Notes: generated from the sequence alone by a model not told the origin. A DNA stretch of 64,000 nt from Hymenobacter citatus (GCF_014333615.1 NZ_JACSCY010000019.1:25927-89926); one strand, 5' to 3'. Shown: positions 26,568 through 34,715, numbered from the stretch's first letter. Translations and numbers: made by a program.

Positions 26568-27017
26568 TTAGCTCAGGTCGCCGTAGGCAATGCGCGTCAG
26601 CTCCTCCTCCACCAGATCGATACCGCCGCTGGTTTCAAGCAGGCGCAGGGGCACCTCCTGGTCGAGGCCGTGGGCGGGCTTATCCAGCCAGCGCAGAAAA
26701 GCTGCGGCTTCGCCAAAAACCTCTACCCCAAGTTGGTAGAGCGCAATGATTTTCAGCGTTTTCTCGCTGGCCGTGGCGCTCAGCGGCTTATTTTCCTGGG
26801 AGTAGCTGCGCAGCGTTTTGGTCGACAAATCATACACCGCTTCGAGCTGACTGGCCGGCCAGTGGTAGGCCTCGGCTACCTCGAAGGCCGTAGCGGCCGG
26901 AATACCCTTCCGGGCCGTCATCACCAAGGCAAAGGAATCCTGACTGGTGAGTTTCCAGGCGGCCCACTTACTAGCGCGGGGCTTCTGATTAGATGAACGG
27001 GCGGTGGTAGCAGTCAT
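26568..27017 (-). CDS. Xre/MbcA/ParS-type antitoxin
   Basis: A 149-residue antitoxin for the RES toxin. A helix-rich N-terminal part (FALVMTARKGIPAATAFEVA) that may bind DNA precedes the toxin-binding domain at about 85-149 (ALYQLGVEVFGEAAAFLRWL and VPLRLLETSGGIDLVEEELT). I chose the ATG at 27017; the longer open frame to 27155 would run through the operator repeats. Three regularly spaced palindromes lie directly upstream and probably mediate self-repression. Confidence 0.9.
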   Translation of the reverse strand: MTATTARSSNQKPRASKWAAWKLTSQDSFALVMTARKGIPAATAFEVAEAYHWPASQLEAVYDLSTKTLRSYSQENKPLSATASEKTLKIIALYQLGVEVFGEAAAFLRWLDKPAHGLDQEVPLRLLETSGGIDLVEEELTRIAYGDLS

Positions 27018-27025
27018 GGCACAAT

Positions 27026-27079
27026 GGAAAATAATTCCCGAATATGGGAAATATTTCTCAGTAACGCGGAAATATTTCC
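27026..27079 (-). promoter_or_regulatory. Triple operator of the RES/Xre operon
   Basis: Three copies of a GGAAATATTTCC-like palindrome: 27068-27079 (perfect 12-mer), 27047-27058 (one mismatch) and 27026-27038 (GGAAAATAATTCC, one extra base). Their centres are about 21 bp apart, two turns of the helix, so repressor dimers would sit on one face. The last site ends 8 bp before the antitoxin ATG. Confidence 0.8.
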
Positions 27080-27232
27080 AAAGGTTTCCTATCCTTATCC
27101 TGCCGGACATACAGTAGTGCGCAGGCTGGCAAAGCCACACAGCCAAACACTTCACGCGCTATTCACGAAGAGAGCAGCACCTTGGCTGCCGTAGTTCGGC
27201 GGTTTCAACCGTCATCACCCAACTTCCTTGTG

Positions 27233-27833
27233 ATGTCCTTACTCGTGCTTGTGCGCCACGGCCAGTCTGTTTCCAACCTGCAAAACGTCTTCACAGGCAG
27301 CCTCGATGTGGCCCTGACGCCCAAAGGCGAAGAAGAAGCCCAGGAAACGGCTACCAAGCTGCGCGGCTTCCACTTCGATACAGCGTTCTGCTCCGACATG
27401 CTGCGCACCCGGCGCACCCTCGACATTATGCTACGCCAGCTGGGCCAGGCCAACATCCCTACCCACTACGACGCGGCTCTGAACGAGCGCTACTACGGTA
27501 ATTTACAAGGCCTCAACAAAGCCGACACCGTGCAGAAATATGGCGAGGAGCAGGTAGACCAGTGGCGCCGCAGCTACGAAGTGGCCCCGCCCGGCGGCGA
27601 GAGCCTGCATCAGACCCAGGACCGGGTAGTGGCGTATTACAAGCAGGCCATTGTGCCGCTACTACAACAGGGCCAGCATGTGTTGGTAGTAGCGCACGGC
27701 AACTCGCTACGAGCGTTGGTACCTCGAGCATTTTTCGGCCGAGCATGTGAAGGGACTGGAAATCCCGACCGACGGCGCCCGCGTTTATGAGTTGGACAGC
27801 GCGTTGCACATCAAAGACATGTGCGACTTGTAA
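27233..27833 (+). pseudogene. gpmA: 2,3-bisphosphoglycerate-dependent phosphoglycerate mutase, frameshifted near the end
   Basis: Glycolytic enzyme moving phosphate between the 3 and 2 positions of glycerate. The first ~160 residues are intact: LVRHGQSVSNLQNVFTG with the phospho-His, LNERYYGNLQG with the catalytic Glu, and VVAHGNSLRAL with the second His. After RAL the frame breaks at about 27716-27722. The reading frame continues as YLEHFSAEHVKGLEIPTDGA and ARVYELDSALHIKDMCDL to a stop at 27831-27833. Compared with the usual RALVKYLE, five bases appear to be missing. In the unshifted frame the protein stops at 27790 with an unrelated tail. It is either a real 5-bp deletion or a sequence error. 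Confidence 0.88.
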
Positions 27834-27839
27834 AAAAAC

Positions 27840-27944
27840 GTCATGCTGAGCGCAGCGGAGTCGAAGCATCTCGCTCGCATCATTAGGGTTAGTTGCACAA
27901 CATCAGCATGCGAGATGCTTCGACTCCGCTGCGCTCAGCATGAC
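27840..27944. repeat. F2-variant hairpin after gpmA
   Basis: Arms of about 35 bp (TCATGCTGAGCGCAGCGGAG and complement) at about 27840-27874 and 27910-27944, loop ~35 nt. It lies between the convergent gpmA and holA genes and could serve both as a terminator-like structure. Confidence 0.92.
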
Positions 27945-27970
27945 CGTTCTTTTTGTTCTGTCTCTGCTCC

Positions 27971-29029
27971 CTACCCTACCACTGCCTGTAAGGGCACGGG
28001 GTGCAGAATCAGCCACACTAGCTCCCGCAGAATCTCGCCGTCGCTCATGGAGCCTGAGTCGATGCCTTTGCTCTGACCATCGGCGCGGCGGATGAGGTGG
28101 ATGATGGCGCGGGTGCGCTCGGGCGTGAACACCTTAAGACCCGTTTGGTAATCTTTGCGGGCAAAGGTGCTTTTCAGCCCCAGACGGGTCCAGTCGGCAT
28201 CGGTGGGGTTAGGGAGCTGGTGCAGGGCCAGCAGACGCGAGAAGTAGTTGAACAGCAGCGTGAGGTTCGGTATCAGCGGGCTGGCCTTGGGGTTGGCCTC
28301 GAAGTAGAGTAGGATGCGGTTGGCCTTCAGCACGTCGCGGCGGATAAGGGCGCTTTGCAACTCAAAAATATTGTACTCCTTGCTGATGCCCACCATTTTC
28401 TGCACCAGGTCTTCGTCGATGGGCTGACCGGCAGGTAGGTTCAACAGCATCTTGTCCACCTCATTAATCAGCCGGCTTAGGTCGGTACCGATGTACTCGG
28501 CCAGCATAGCCGTGGCTTGGGGCGCAATTTGCTGGCCTTTACTGCGCACGTAGGCCGTGAGCCAGGCGGGCACTTGGTTATCATAAAGACGGTTGCTGGT
28601 GAGCACAGCCGCCCGGGTATCCTTGGCGGCTAGAAGCTTGCCCAGCTTCTTGCGCGAGTCGAGCGTTTTATGCTTGTAGCAGAGCACCAGCACGGTGCTG
28701 GCTAATGGATTTTTGAGGTAGGCTTCTAAAAACGGCCATGCCTTTTCGCTTTCCAGATCGGCTACGGCCTGCGCTTCTTTCACGATGACCACCGAGCGCT
28801 CAGCCATCATCGGGAAGCGCCGTGCCTGGTTCAGAATGCCCGCCACATCGGTATCCTTACCGTATAATATCACTTGGTTGAACCCACGCTCGTGCTCGGC
28901 CAAAGCGGTCTGCTCGATGATATCGGCCACATGGTCGATGTAGTAGGGTTCCTCGCCCTGCAACACGTACACAGGCTGAAACTGCCGCTGGCGCAGTTGT
29001 GCCAGCACTTCGTCAATTGTTGGGGTCAT
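27971..29029 (-). CDS. holA: DNA polymerase III subunit delta
   Basis: Subunit of the clamp loader that opens the sliding clamp (cytosol). The 352-residue AAA+-like protein has the family start FQPVYVLQGEEPYYIDHVAD (about 17-36), RRFPMMAERSVVIVKEAQ and TVLVLCYKHKTLDSRKKLGK. The middle contains AEYIGTDLSRLINEVDKM, the usual delta motif. The C-terminus forms a helical collar. Start at the ATG 29029, directly after an F4 array. It is divergent from tyrS. Confidence 0.94.
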   Translation of the reverse strand: MTPTIDEVLAQLRQRQFQPVYVLQGEEPYYIDHVADIIEQTALAEHERGFNQVILYGKDTDVAGILNQARRFPMMAERSVVIVKEAQAVADLESEKAWPFLEAYLKNPLASTVLVLCYKHKTLDSRKKLGKLLAAKDTRAAVLTSNRLYDNQVPAWLTAYVRSKGQQIAPQATAMLAEYIGTDLSRLINEVDKMLLNLPAGQPIDEDLVQKMVGISKEYNIFELQSALIRRDVLKANRILLYFEANPKASPLIPNLTLLFNYFSRLLALHQLPNPTDADWTRLGLKSTFARKDYQTGLKVFTPERTRAIIHLIRRADGQSKGIDSGSMSDGEILRELVWLILHPVPLQAVVG

Positions 29030-29030
29030 A

Positions 29031-29055
29031 GGGTCTTGGGGTCTTGGGGTCTTGG
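29031..29055 (-). repeat. F4 array before holA
   Basis: Three direct units that read CCAAGACC on the minus strand end 1 bp before the holA ATG, in the same orientation as the other F4 arrays relative to their genes. Confidence 0.9.
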
Positions 29056-29111
29056 TCTTCTATTGAAACAACCACGGCTCCATCAAAAATGACCTTTCGG
29101 CAAGCGAACCT

Positions 29112-29119
29112 CAAAGTTA
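29112..29119 (-). promoter_or_regulatory. Candidate -7 box for holA
   Basis: TAACTTTG on the minus strand matches TAnnTTTG, about 83 bp before the holA start, and lies 13 bp from the divergent tyrS box. Confidence 0.5.
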
Positions 29120-29132
29120 CTACCCCTCCTCT

Positions 29133-29140
29133 TACCTTTG
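29133..29140 (+). promoter_or_regulatory. Candidate -7 box for tyrS
   Basis: TACCTTTG matches TAnnTTTG, 76 bp before the ATG at 29217. Together with the holA box this makes a compact divergent promoter. Confidence 0.5.
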
Positions 29141-29216
29141 TCACTCATCGACTGTATTCCTCGAAAGCTGCCAATCATTCCAGGCGTTTTCATAGCAGTA
29201 AAAGTAACGGCAATAG

Positions 29217-30557
29217 ATGGACCCATTATCCAAGACCCCAAGCCCCCAAGCCCCCAAGACCCTAATAACCGAACTACGCTGGCGCGGCATGTTTCATGAT
29301 ATGATGCCCGGCACCGAGGAGCACCTGAGCACCGGCCAGCCCGTGACGGGCTACATTGGGTTCGACCCCACGGCGCCGTCGTTGCACATTGGCAATCTGG
29401 CTACGATTATGCTGCTGGTGCACTTGCAGCGCGCCGGCCACCGCCCCGTGGCCTTGGTAGGCGGCGCCACCGGCATGATTGGCGACCCCTCGGGCAAATC
29501 GGCCGAGCGTAACCTGTTGGATGAGACGACCTTGCGCGCCAACCAGGCCGGTATCCAAGCGCAACTGGAGAAGTTTCTTGATTTCTCGGAAGGCCCTACC
29601 GGTGCCCGCGTGGTGAATAACTACTACTGGTTCAAGGAAATCGGCTTCCTACAATTTCTGCGCGATGTGGGCAAGCACCTCACCGTGAACTACATGATGG
29701 CCAAGGACTCGGTGAAGCGCCGTATCGGCGGCAACGAAGACACGGGCGCCGAGGGCATCAGCTACACTGAGTTCAGCTACCAGCTGCTGCAAGGCTACGA
29801 CTTCTTCCACCTCTACGAAACCCTGGGCACTACCCTGCAAATGGGCGCCTCCGACCAGTGGGGCAACATCACGACGGGCACTGAGCTGATCCGTCGCCTC
29901 ACCAACGGCGAGGGCAAGGCTTACGCCCTCACCGGCCAGCTCATCACCAAAGCCGATGGCACCAAGTACGGCAAGAGCGAAACCGGCACCGTGTGGCTCG
30001 ACCCCACCATGACCTCGCCCTACCAGTTCTACCAGTTCTTCCTGAACTCTGCCGATGCCGATGCGCCCCGCCTCATTCGGGTGTTTACGCTGCTGAGCCA
30101 GGAGGAAATTGAGACGCTGGAAGCCGAACACGCCCAGGCGCCCCACCTGCGCACCCTGCAAAAGGCGCTGGCAAAGGACGTCACCATCCGGGTGCACAGC
30201 GAAGCGGCCTACGAAGCAGCGCTGGCTGCCTCGCAGGTGCTCTTCGGCGGCGGCGACCTGCACTCTCTCGACGAGCCTACCCTACTTGACGTATTTGCCG
30301 GTGTGCCCCACCTGGAGGTAGAACGCGCCCTGCTTCCTACCCTCACGGCCACCGATTTGCTGAGCGTGGCCACTGGCGGGCAGGTGTTTCCTTCTAAAGG
30401 CGAGGCTCGCAAGATGATGCAGCAGGGCGGCGTGAGCCTGAACCGCCAGAAGGTAGCCACCCCCGAGCAGCCCGCCACCGACGTGCCACTGCTGCTGGAT
30501 AAATACCTGGTAGCCCAGAAAGGCAAGAAGAACTACTACCTGCTGAAAATCGTCTAG
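29217..30557 (+). CDS. tyrS: Tyrosyl-tRNA synthetase
   Basis: Charges tRNA-Tyr (cytosol). Class I synthetase with HIGN at 57-60 (the HIGH motif), YMMAKDSVKRR, SDQWGN and KYGKS at 250-254, and an S4-like RNA-binding end (SLNRQKVA; LLLDKYLVAQKGKKNYYLL). The first ~16 residues (MDPLSKTPSPQAPKT) are translated from an F4 repeat array and are not a family feature; homologues start just before ELxWRG. So the array has either been drawn into the coding region, or translation begins later, for example at the ATA at 29265. I keep the only upstream ATG. Confidence 0.95.
   Translation: MDPLSKTPSPQAPKTLITELRWRGMFHDMMPGTEEHLSTGQPVTGYIGFDPTAPSLHIGNLATIMLLVHLQRAGHRPVALVGGATGMIGDPSGKSAERNLLDETTLRANQAGIQAQLEKFLDFSEGPTGARVVNNYYWFKEIGFLQFLRDVGKHLTVNYMMAKDSVKRRIGGNEDTGAEGISYTEFSYQLLQGYDFFHLYETLGTTLQMGASDQWGNITTGTELIRRLTNGEGKAYALTGQLITKADGTKYGKSETGTVWLDPTMTSPYQFYQFFLNSADADAPRLIRVFTLLSQEEIETLEAEHAQAPHLRTLQKALAKDVTIRVHSEAAYEAALAASQVLFGGGDLHSLDEPTLLDVFAGVPHLEVERALLPTLTATDLLSVATGGQVFPSKGEARKMMQQGGVSLNRQKVATPEQPATDVPLLLDKYLVAQKGKKNYYLLKIV
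29231..29261 (+). repeat. F4 array inside the 5' end of tyrS
   Basis: Units CAAGACCC/CAAGCCCC repeat three to four times with a period near 8-9 nt, translated as Lys/Thr/Pro/Ser/Gln/Ala. Same sense orientation as the other F4 arrays. Confidence 0.88.
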
Positions 30558-30559
30558 AC

Positions 30560-30711
30560 CACGGATTAGGACGGATTTTTCGGATTCGTCGGATTTTGTG
30601 GACGATTGCACAAAATCCGTCAACAAGCAAAAGAGCCCGGCTTTTCAGCCGGGCTCTTTTGTTACTCGTCCACAAAATCCGACGAATCCGAAAAATCCGT
30701 CTTAATCCGTG
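30560..30711. repeat. F3 intergenic inverted repeat with internal terminator
   Basis: Arms 30560-30603 and 30668-30711 are 44 bp long with one mismatch, made of CGGATT-containing units (ACGGATTTTTCGGATTCGTC). A strong terminator hairpin sits in the loop. The block separates the convergent tyrS and histone-like genes. Confidence 0.95.
30629..30660. terminator. Bidirectional terminator between tyrS and the histone-like gene
   Basis: A 14-bp perfect stem (AAAAGAGCCCGGCT and complement) with a TTTC loop. A and T runs on each side let it work for both converging genes. Confidence 0.88.
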
Positions 30712-30712
30712 A

Positions 30713-30949
30713 TTACTTTTTCTTGGCCGGAGCGGCTTTCTTAGCAGCCGGAGCTGGAGCAGCTTTGGTTTCCGAAGCCGAGTTTTTAGCATTCTGCACT
30801 TCCGTGCGGATTTCCTGGGCCAGGTTCTTCAGCTCCTGCATGCCTTTGCGCACGCGAGTACCAGCGGCCGAGTTTTGCTTGTCGTAGAACTTTTCGAAGT
30901 CGCCTTCCAGAGACATCACCAGGTCCTTCAATTTGCTGAAATTGCTCAT
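30713..30949 (-). CDS. Histone H1-like (Hc1-type) DNA-binding protein
   Basis: A 78-residue basic protein that should bind and compact DNA. Residues 1-50 (LKDLVMSLEGDFEKFYDKQN; GTRVRKGMQELKNLAQEIR) form the helical domain common in Bacteroidota H1-like proteins. The last ~20 residues are a Lys/Ala/Pro tail (APAAKKAAPAKKK) like the C-terminal tail of eukaryotic H1. A strong-looking promoter is predicted about 60 bp upstream. Confidence 0.9.
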   Translation of the reverse strand: MSNFSKLKDLVMSLEGDFEKFYDKQNSAAGTRVRKGMQELKNLAQEIRTEVQNAKNSASETKAAPAPAAKKAAPAKKK

Positions 30950-31010
30950 TTGAGAGAGGTTTTAGGGGTGTGGAATATATTGATTGAACGGCCCTAATAT
31001 ACAGGGATTT

Positions 31011-31044
31011 CAAATACAAGCAATACCTCCTTTTTTTTTCAAAA
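31011..31044 (-). promoter_or_regulatory. Candidate promoter of the histone-like gene
   Basis: On the minus strand TTTTG (31044-31040) is followed after 21 nt by TGTATTTG (31018-31011), one base off TAnnTTTG. Spacing fits the Bacteroidota -33/-7 layout. An AAGGAGG-like stretch lies between the boxes and is not a ribosome site here. Confidence 0.4.
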
Positions 31045-31132
31045 GGCCATTACGTGCATCAAAAGGGCTTTTTCTTCTAATTTAGGCTCTGTTTAAGAAC
31101 ATTACGACAACTCTATACACTTAGATTAGTAC

Positions 31133-31171
31133 AAAAAAACAGGCCCTCGAATCAACTGATTCGAGGGCCTG
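31133..31171 (-). terminator. Terminator of the alpha-oxoamine synthase gene
   Basis: A perfect 15-bp stem (CAGGCCCTCGAATCA and complement) with a 2-nt loop, followed on the minus strand by TTTTTTT, 28 bp past the stop codon at 31199. Confidence 0.9.
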
Positions 31172-31198
31172 ACTGCCTTAGCACAACCGTAGCAGGAG

Positions 31199-32440
31199 CT
31201 ATTCGGCTGGTACTTGCGCTTTCGAATAAAGGCCTTTATCCAGCTTTTCGGCCATGGCTTCAAATGCACGGATGGTTTCGTCTACGTCAGCCAGCGTATG
31301 CATCGCCGTCGGAATCAGGCGCAGCATGATCACGCCCTTGGGTACCACTGGATACACCACAATAGAGCAGAAAATGCCGTAATTCTCTCGTAGATCGAAG
31401 GTTATCTGCGTTGCGTCGGAGATTTCACCATTCAGGAACACAGGCGTTACTGGCGACTGGGTAGTGCCTAAGTTGAAGCCTTTTTCGCGCAAACCGCTTT
31501 GCAGGGCGCGTACTACGGTCCAGAGGTTGTCTTTCAGCTCGGGCTTGGTGCGCAGCAGCTCCAGGCGCTTCAGAGCACCCACTACCAGCGGCATGGGGAG
31601 GGATTTGGCGAAAATCTGGCTCCGCATGTTGTAGCGCAAATATTCAATTACCGTTTCCTCGCCGCCCACGAAGGCGCCAATGCTGGCCATAGACTTCGCA
31701 AACGTCGAAAAATATAGGTCGATGCCGTCCTGTACGCCCTGTTCTTCGCCCGTACCAGCGCCCGTAGCCCCCATCGTACCGAAGCCGTGGGCGTCATCTA
31801 CGAACAAACGGAACTCATATTTTTCCTTCAGGGCAATGATTTCTTTCAGCTTGCCCATGTTGCCCGACATGCCAAACACGCCTTCGGTAATCACCAGAAT
31901 GCCGCCGCCGGTTTCGTCGGTCAGGCGCTTAGCGCGCTCCAGCTGCTTTTCCAGGTTTTCGATGTTGTTGTGCGGGTACACAAAGCGCTTACCCTGGTGC
32001 AGGCGCACGCCATCAATAATACAGGCGTGCGACTCTGCGTCGTATACAATAGCATCGTGGCGGTTCACAATGGCGTCGATAATCGACACCACACCCTGGT
32101 AGCCGAAGTTGAGCAACATCACGTCGGGCTTCTTGATGAAGTCGGCCAGCTCGCTCTCCAGCTGCTCATGCAGGTTGGAGTTGCCGCTCATGATGCGCGC
32201 CCCCATAGGCAGAGCCATGCCGTACTGGGCGGCCCCATCCACGTCGGCCTGACGGACTTCGGGGTGGTTGGCTAGGCCCAGATAGTTGTTCAGGCTCCAG
32301 GTGAGCACCTCCTTACCGCGAAAAATCATGCGGGGCTTGATTTCGCCTTCCAGTTTGGGAAATGTGAAATAGCCGTGCGCGTAGTGCGAGTGGCTGCCCA
32401 GCGGGCCGCGGTTGGCGGCTATCTTGTTGAAAAGATCCAC
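31199..32440 (-). CDS. PLP-dependent alpha-oxoamine synthase family enzyme
   Basis: A 413-residue aminotransferase-fold enzyme that should join an amino acid to an acyl thioester with loss of CO2. The PLP Lys249 is in STFAKSMASIGAF, the pyridine-ring Asp is in VDDAHGFG (214-221) and the stacking His is His138 (ESHACIIDG). The start MDLFNKIAANRGPLG and the block RSQIFAKSLPMPLV mark a Bacteroidota subgroup that differs from the serine palmitoyltransferases I recall from this phylum. Members have been tied to sphingolipid-like or sulfonolipid (capnine) bases, or to 2-amino-3-ketobutyrate ligase. The substrate here is open. It has its own promoter and terminator. Confidence 0.85.
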   Translation of the reverse strand: MDLFNKIAANRGPLGSHSHYAHGYFTFPKLEGEIKPRMIFRGKEVLTWSLNNYLGLANHPEVRQADVDGAAQYGMALPMGARIMSGNSNLHEQLESELADFIKKPDVMLLNFGYQGVVSIIDAIVNRHDAIVYDAESHACIIDGVRLHQGKRFVYPHNNIENLEKQLERAKRLTDETGGGILVITEGVFGMSGNMGKLKEIIALKEKYEFRLFVDDAHGFGTMGATGAGTGEEQGVQDGIDLYFSTFAKSMASIGAFVGGEETVIEYLRYNMRSQIFAKSLPMPLVVGALKRLELLRTKPELKDNLWTVVRALQSGLREKGFNLGTTQSPVTPVFLNGEISDATQITFDLRENYGIFCSIVVYPVVPKGVIMLRLIPTAMHTLADVDETIRAFEAMAEKLDKGLYSKAQVPAE

Positions 32441-32505
32441 GAAGGAACAGGTTTAATGTGGGAAATACAGACGGGTAGTGCCAGTGCAAAACGCGCCTAA
32501 GAAGA

Positions 32506-32513
32506 CAAAGTTA
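32506..32513 (-). promoter_or_regulatory. Candidate -7 box for the alpha-oxoamine synthase
   Basis: TAACTTTG on the minus strand matches TAnnTTTG, 65 bp before the ATG at 32440. Confidence 0.5.
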
Positions 32514-32608
32514 ACTAAAAAGCAAAAGTAGGTGCCCGCACGGTGGCGTCCAACTGATTTCCGTCAGGTATACCCGCTTTTTTGGGTAGACAGAAAAGCT
32601 GTTTCTTT

Positions 32609-32700
32609 GAGATGGTGAGTGGTGAAATGGTGAGTAGAGATATGCGCAATACATGACAGACGTTCTTACCACTCACTATTTCACTACTCACCATCTCATT
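32609..32700. repeat. F1 intergenic hairpin, copy e
   Basis: Arms 32609-32645 and about 32669-32700 (GAGATGGTGAGTGGTGAAAT and partner) are complementary with a few mismatches. The element lies just upstream of accC between two divergent genes. The loop holds TATGCGCAATAC. Confidence 0.88.
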
Positions 32701-32722
32701 ACTCCTCCTACCCCACCCTAAT

Positions 32723-34231
32723 ATGAAAGAAATCAAGAAGCTCCTAGTAGCCAACCGCGGCGAAATTGCCCTGCGCGTGCTGCGCTCGGCCAAGGAAATG
32801 GGCCTGCAAACCGTGGCCATCTACTCCGAAGCCGACCGCCACGCCCTGCACGTGCGCTACGCCGACGAGGCCGTGTGCGTGGGCCCGCCTACCTCCGCCG
32901 AAAGCTACCTGCGCGGCGACAAGATTCTGGCCGTGTGCCGTGAGCTGGGCGTCGATGCCATTCATCCTGGCTATGGCTTTCTGAGTGAGAATGCCGGTTT
33001 CGCCCGCATAGTGCGCGAGGCAGGACTGATTTTCGTGGGGCCGTCGCCGGAGGCCATGGAGATGATGGGCGACAAGCTTTCGGCTAAGCAGGCGGCCAAA
33101 GCCTATAACATTCCGCTGGTGCCGGGCACCGAAGAAGCCATTACGGACGTGGCCGCCGCCCGGCAGATTGCCACGGAGGTAGGCTACCCTATTCTCATCA
33201 AGGCTTCAGCCGGGGGCGGGGGCAAGGGTATGCGCGTGGTCAGCGCCGACGCTGAGTTTGCCGAGCAGATGCAGCTGGCCGTATCGGAAGCCACCTCGGC
33301 TTTCGGTGATGGGGCAGTTTTTATTGAGAAATACATTGGCGCGCCCCGCCACATCGAGATTCAGGTGCTGGGCGATGAGCACGGCAACATTGTGCACCTG
33401 TTTGAGCGCGAATGCTCCATTCAGCGCCGTCACCAGAAGGTGATTGAAGAAGCACCCTCCTCGGTGCTTACGCCCGAGCTACGCGCGGCTATGGGTAGGA
33501 CGGCCGTGGAGGTAGCCCGCGCCTGCCAGTACACGGGCGCCGGCACAGTGGAGTTTCTGCTCGACGAGCAGCACAACTTCTACTTCCTGGAAATGAACAC
33601 CCGCTTGCAAGTAGAGCATCCCGTCACGGAGCTGATTACAGGCCTCGACCTGGTGAAAGAGCAAATTAAGGTAGCCCGGGGTGAGAAGCTGAGTTTCGGA
33701 CAGGACGACCTGCGTATTACCGGCCACGCGCTGGAGCTGCGCGTGTACGCCGAAGATCCGCAGAACAACTTCCTACCCGACATCGGCACGCTCACTACCT
33801 ACGTGCGCCCACAAGGCCCCGGCGTGCGCGTCGACGATGGCTTTGAGCAGGGCATGGACATTCCGATTTACTACGACCCTATGATTGCCAAGCTCATCAC
33901 CTATGGCCACAACCGCCAGGAGGCCATCGAGCGGATGCTGCGCGCCATTGCCGAATACCAGATTACCGGCATCGCAACCACCCTAAAGTTTGGCACCTAC
34001 GTGCTGCAACACCCTGCTTTCGTTTCGGGGCATTTCGACACCAACTTCATCCGCGACCATTTCCCTGCCGACGCTCTCACGCCCCCTACCCCCGATGAGG
34101 ACACCGCCAAGGTAGCGGCCGTGCTGGCCGCTATGCTGCTAGAAACCAAGAAACCGCAAGTAGCTCCGGCAACGGAAGCGAGCAGCACGGGCACTTCGGC
34201 GTGGCGGCAAAACCGATTAGGTGGCCGGTAG
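32723..34231 (+). CDS. accC: Biotin carboxylase (acetyl/acyl-CoA carboxylase subunit)
   Basis: Carboxylates biotin on its carrier protein using ATP and bicarbonate, the first step of malonyl-CoA formation. The 502-residue ATP-grasp protein has KKLLVANRGEIALRVLRSAK at 5-24, the glycine-rich loop SAGGGGKGMRVV, the metal-binding FLEMNTRLQVEHPVTE and GHALELRVYAEDP. Residues after about 450 form a low-complexity tail (TKKPQVAPATEASSTGTSA) not needed for catalysis. No accB or carboxyltransferase gene is adjacent, so the partner subunits must lie elsewhere; it could also serve propionyl-CoA carboxylase. Confidence 0.93.
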   Translation: MKEIKKLLVANRGEIALRVLRSAKEMGLQTVAIYSEADRHALHVRYADEAVCVGPPTSAESYLRGDKILAVCRELGVDAIHPGYGFLSENAGFARIVREAGLIFVGPSPEAMEMMGDKLSAKQAAKAYNIPLVPGTEEAITDVAAARQIATEVGYPILIKASAGGGGKGMRVVSADAEFAEQMQLAVSEATSAFGDGAVFIEKYIGAPRHIEIQVLGDEHGNIVHLFERECSIQRRHQKVIEEAPSSVLTPELRAAMGRTAVEVARACQYTGAGTVEFLLDEQHNFYFLEMNTRLQVEHPVTELITGLDLVKEQIKVARGEKLSFGQDDLRITGHALELRVYAEDPQNNFLPDIGTLTTYVRPQGPGVRVDDGFEQGMDIPIYYDPMIAKLITYGHNRQEAIERMLRAIAEYQITGIATTLKFGTYVLQHPAFVSGHFDTNFIRDHFPADALTPPTPDEDTAKVAAVLAAMLLETKKPQVAPATEASSTGTSAWRQNRLGGR

Positions 34232-34330
34232 CCTACGGCGCACCGGTTGTTGTATCAACACGTTGCATTGCGGAGGCACATGCCATACTCAGCAGACAAG
34301 CAAATCAATACAATTCTCTACCCTACCCTT

Positions 34331-34672
34331 ATGACGACCTCACTTTCGCACAATCTGTTTGTGCACCACGTGCTGTTTTACATGCCTGAAACCGCTACCG
34401 ACGCTGACAAGGCGAAACTACTGGAAGGCCTCCACCTGCTCCAGCAAATTTCGTCCGTCAAACTAGCGCACATTGGCACCCCGGCAGCCACCAATCGCGC
34501 CGTTATCGAGCGCAGCTACACCTATTCCTGGCTGTGTTTCTTTGAGAATGCAGAGGCTGAAGCAGACTACCAGCAGCACCCACTACACGATGAGTTTCGG
34601 GAACAATATGCCCGTTACTGGGAAAAGGTAGTGATTTACGATTCGGTAGGAACAACGCAGCGTAAATCATAA
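34331..34672 (+). CDS. Dabb-family (stress-responsive alpha/beta barrel) protein
   Basis: A 113-residue protein with the ferredoxin-like Dabb fold: FVHHVLFYMPETATDADKAK near the start, a middle part with IGTPAATNRAVIERSYTYSW and the usual end YQQHPLHDEFREQYARYWEK, where HP.H is typical. These small dimeric proteins occur in stress response and polyketide-like cyclisation; the role here is unknown. I chose the ATG at 34331 because an earlier in-frame start (34247) would add 28 residues with no Dabb similarity. Confidence 0.82.
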   Translation: MTTSLSHNLFVHHVLFYMPETATDADKAKLLEGLHLLQQISSVKLAHIGTPAATNRAVIERSYTYSWLCFFENAEAEADYQQHPLHDEFREQYARYWEKVVIYDSVGTTQRKS

Positions 34673-34715
34673 GTGTATTCATTTTTTCTGCTGGCTAGTT
34701 GCAGCACTATATAGC

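Noticed and set aside
27700..27833. Programmed frameshift in gpmA
   Set aside because: No slippery heptamer is visible and a whole codon also seems lost, so a deletion or sequence error is more likely.
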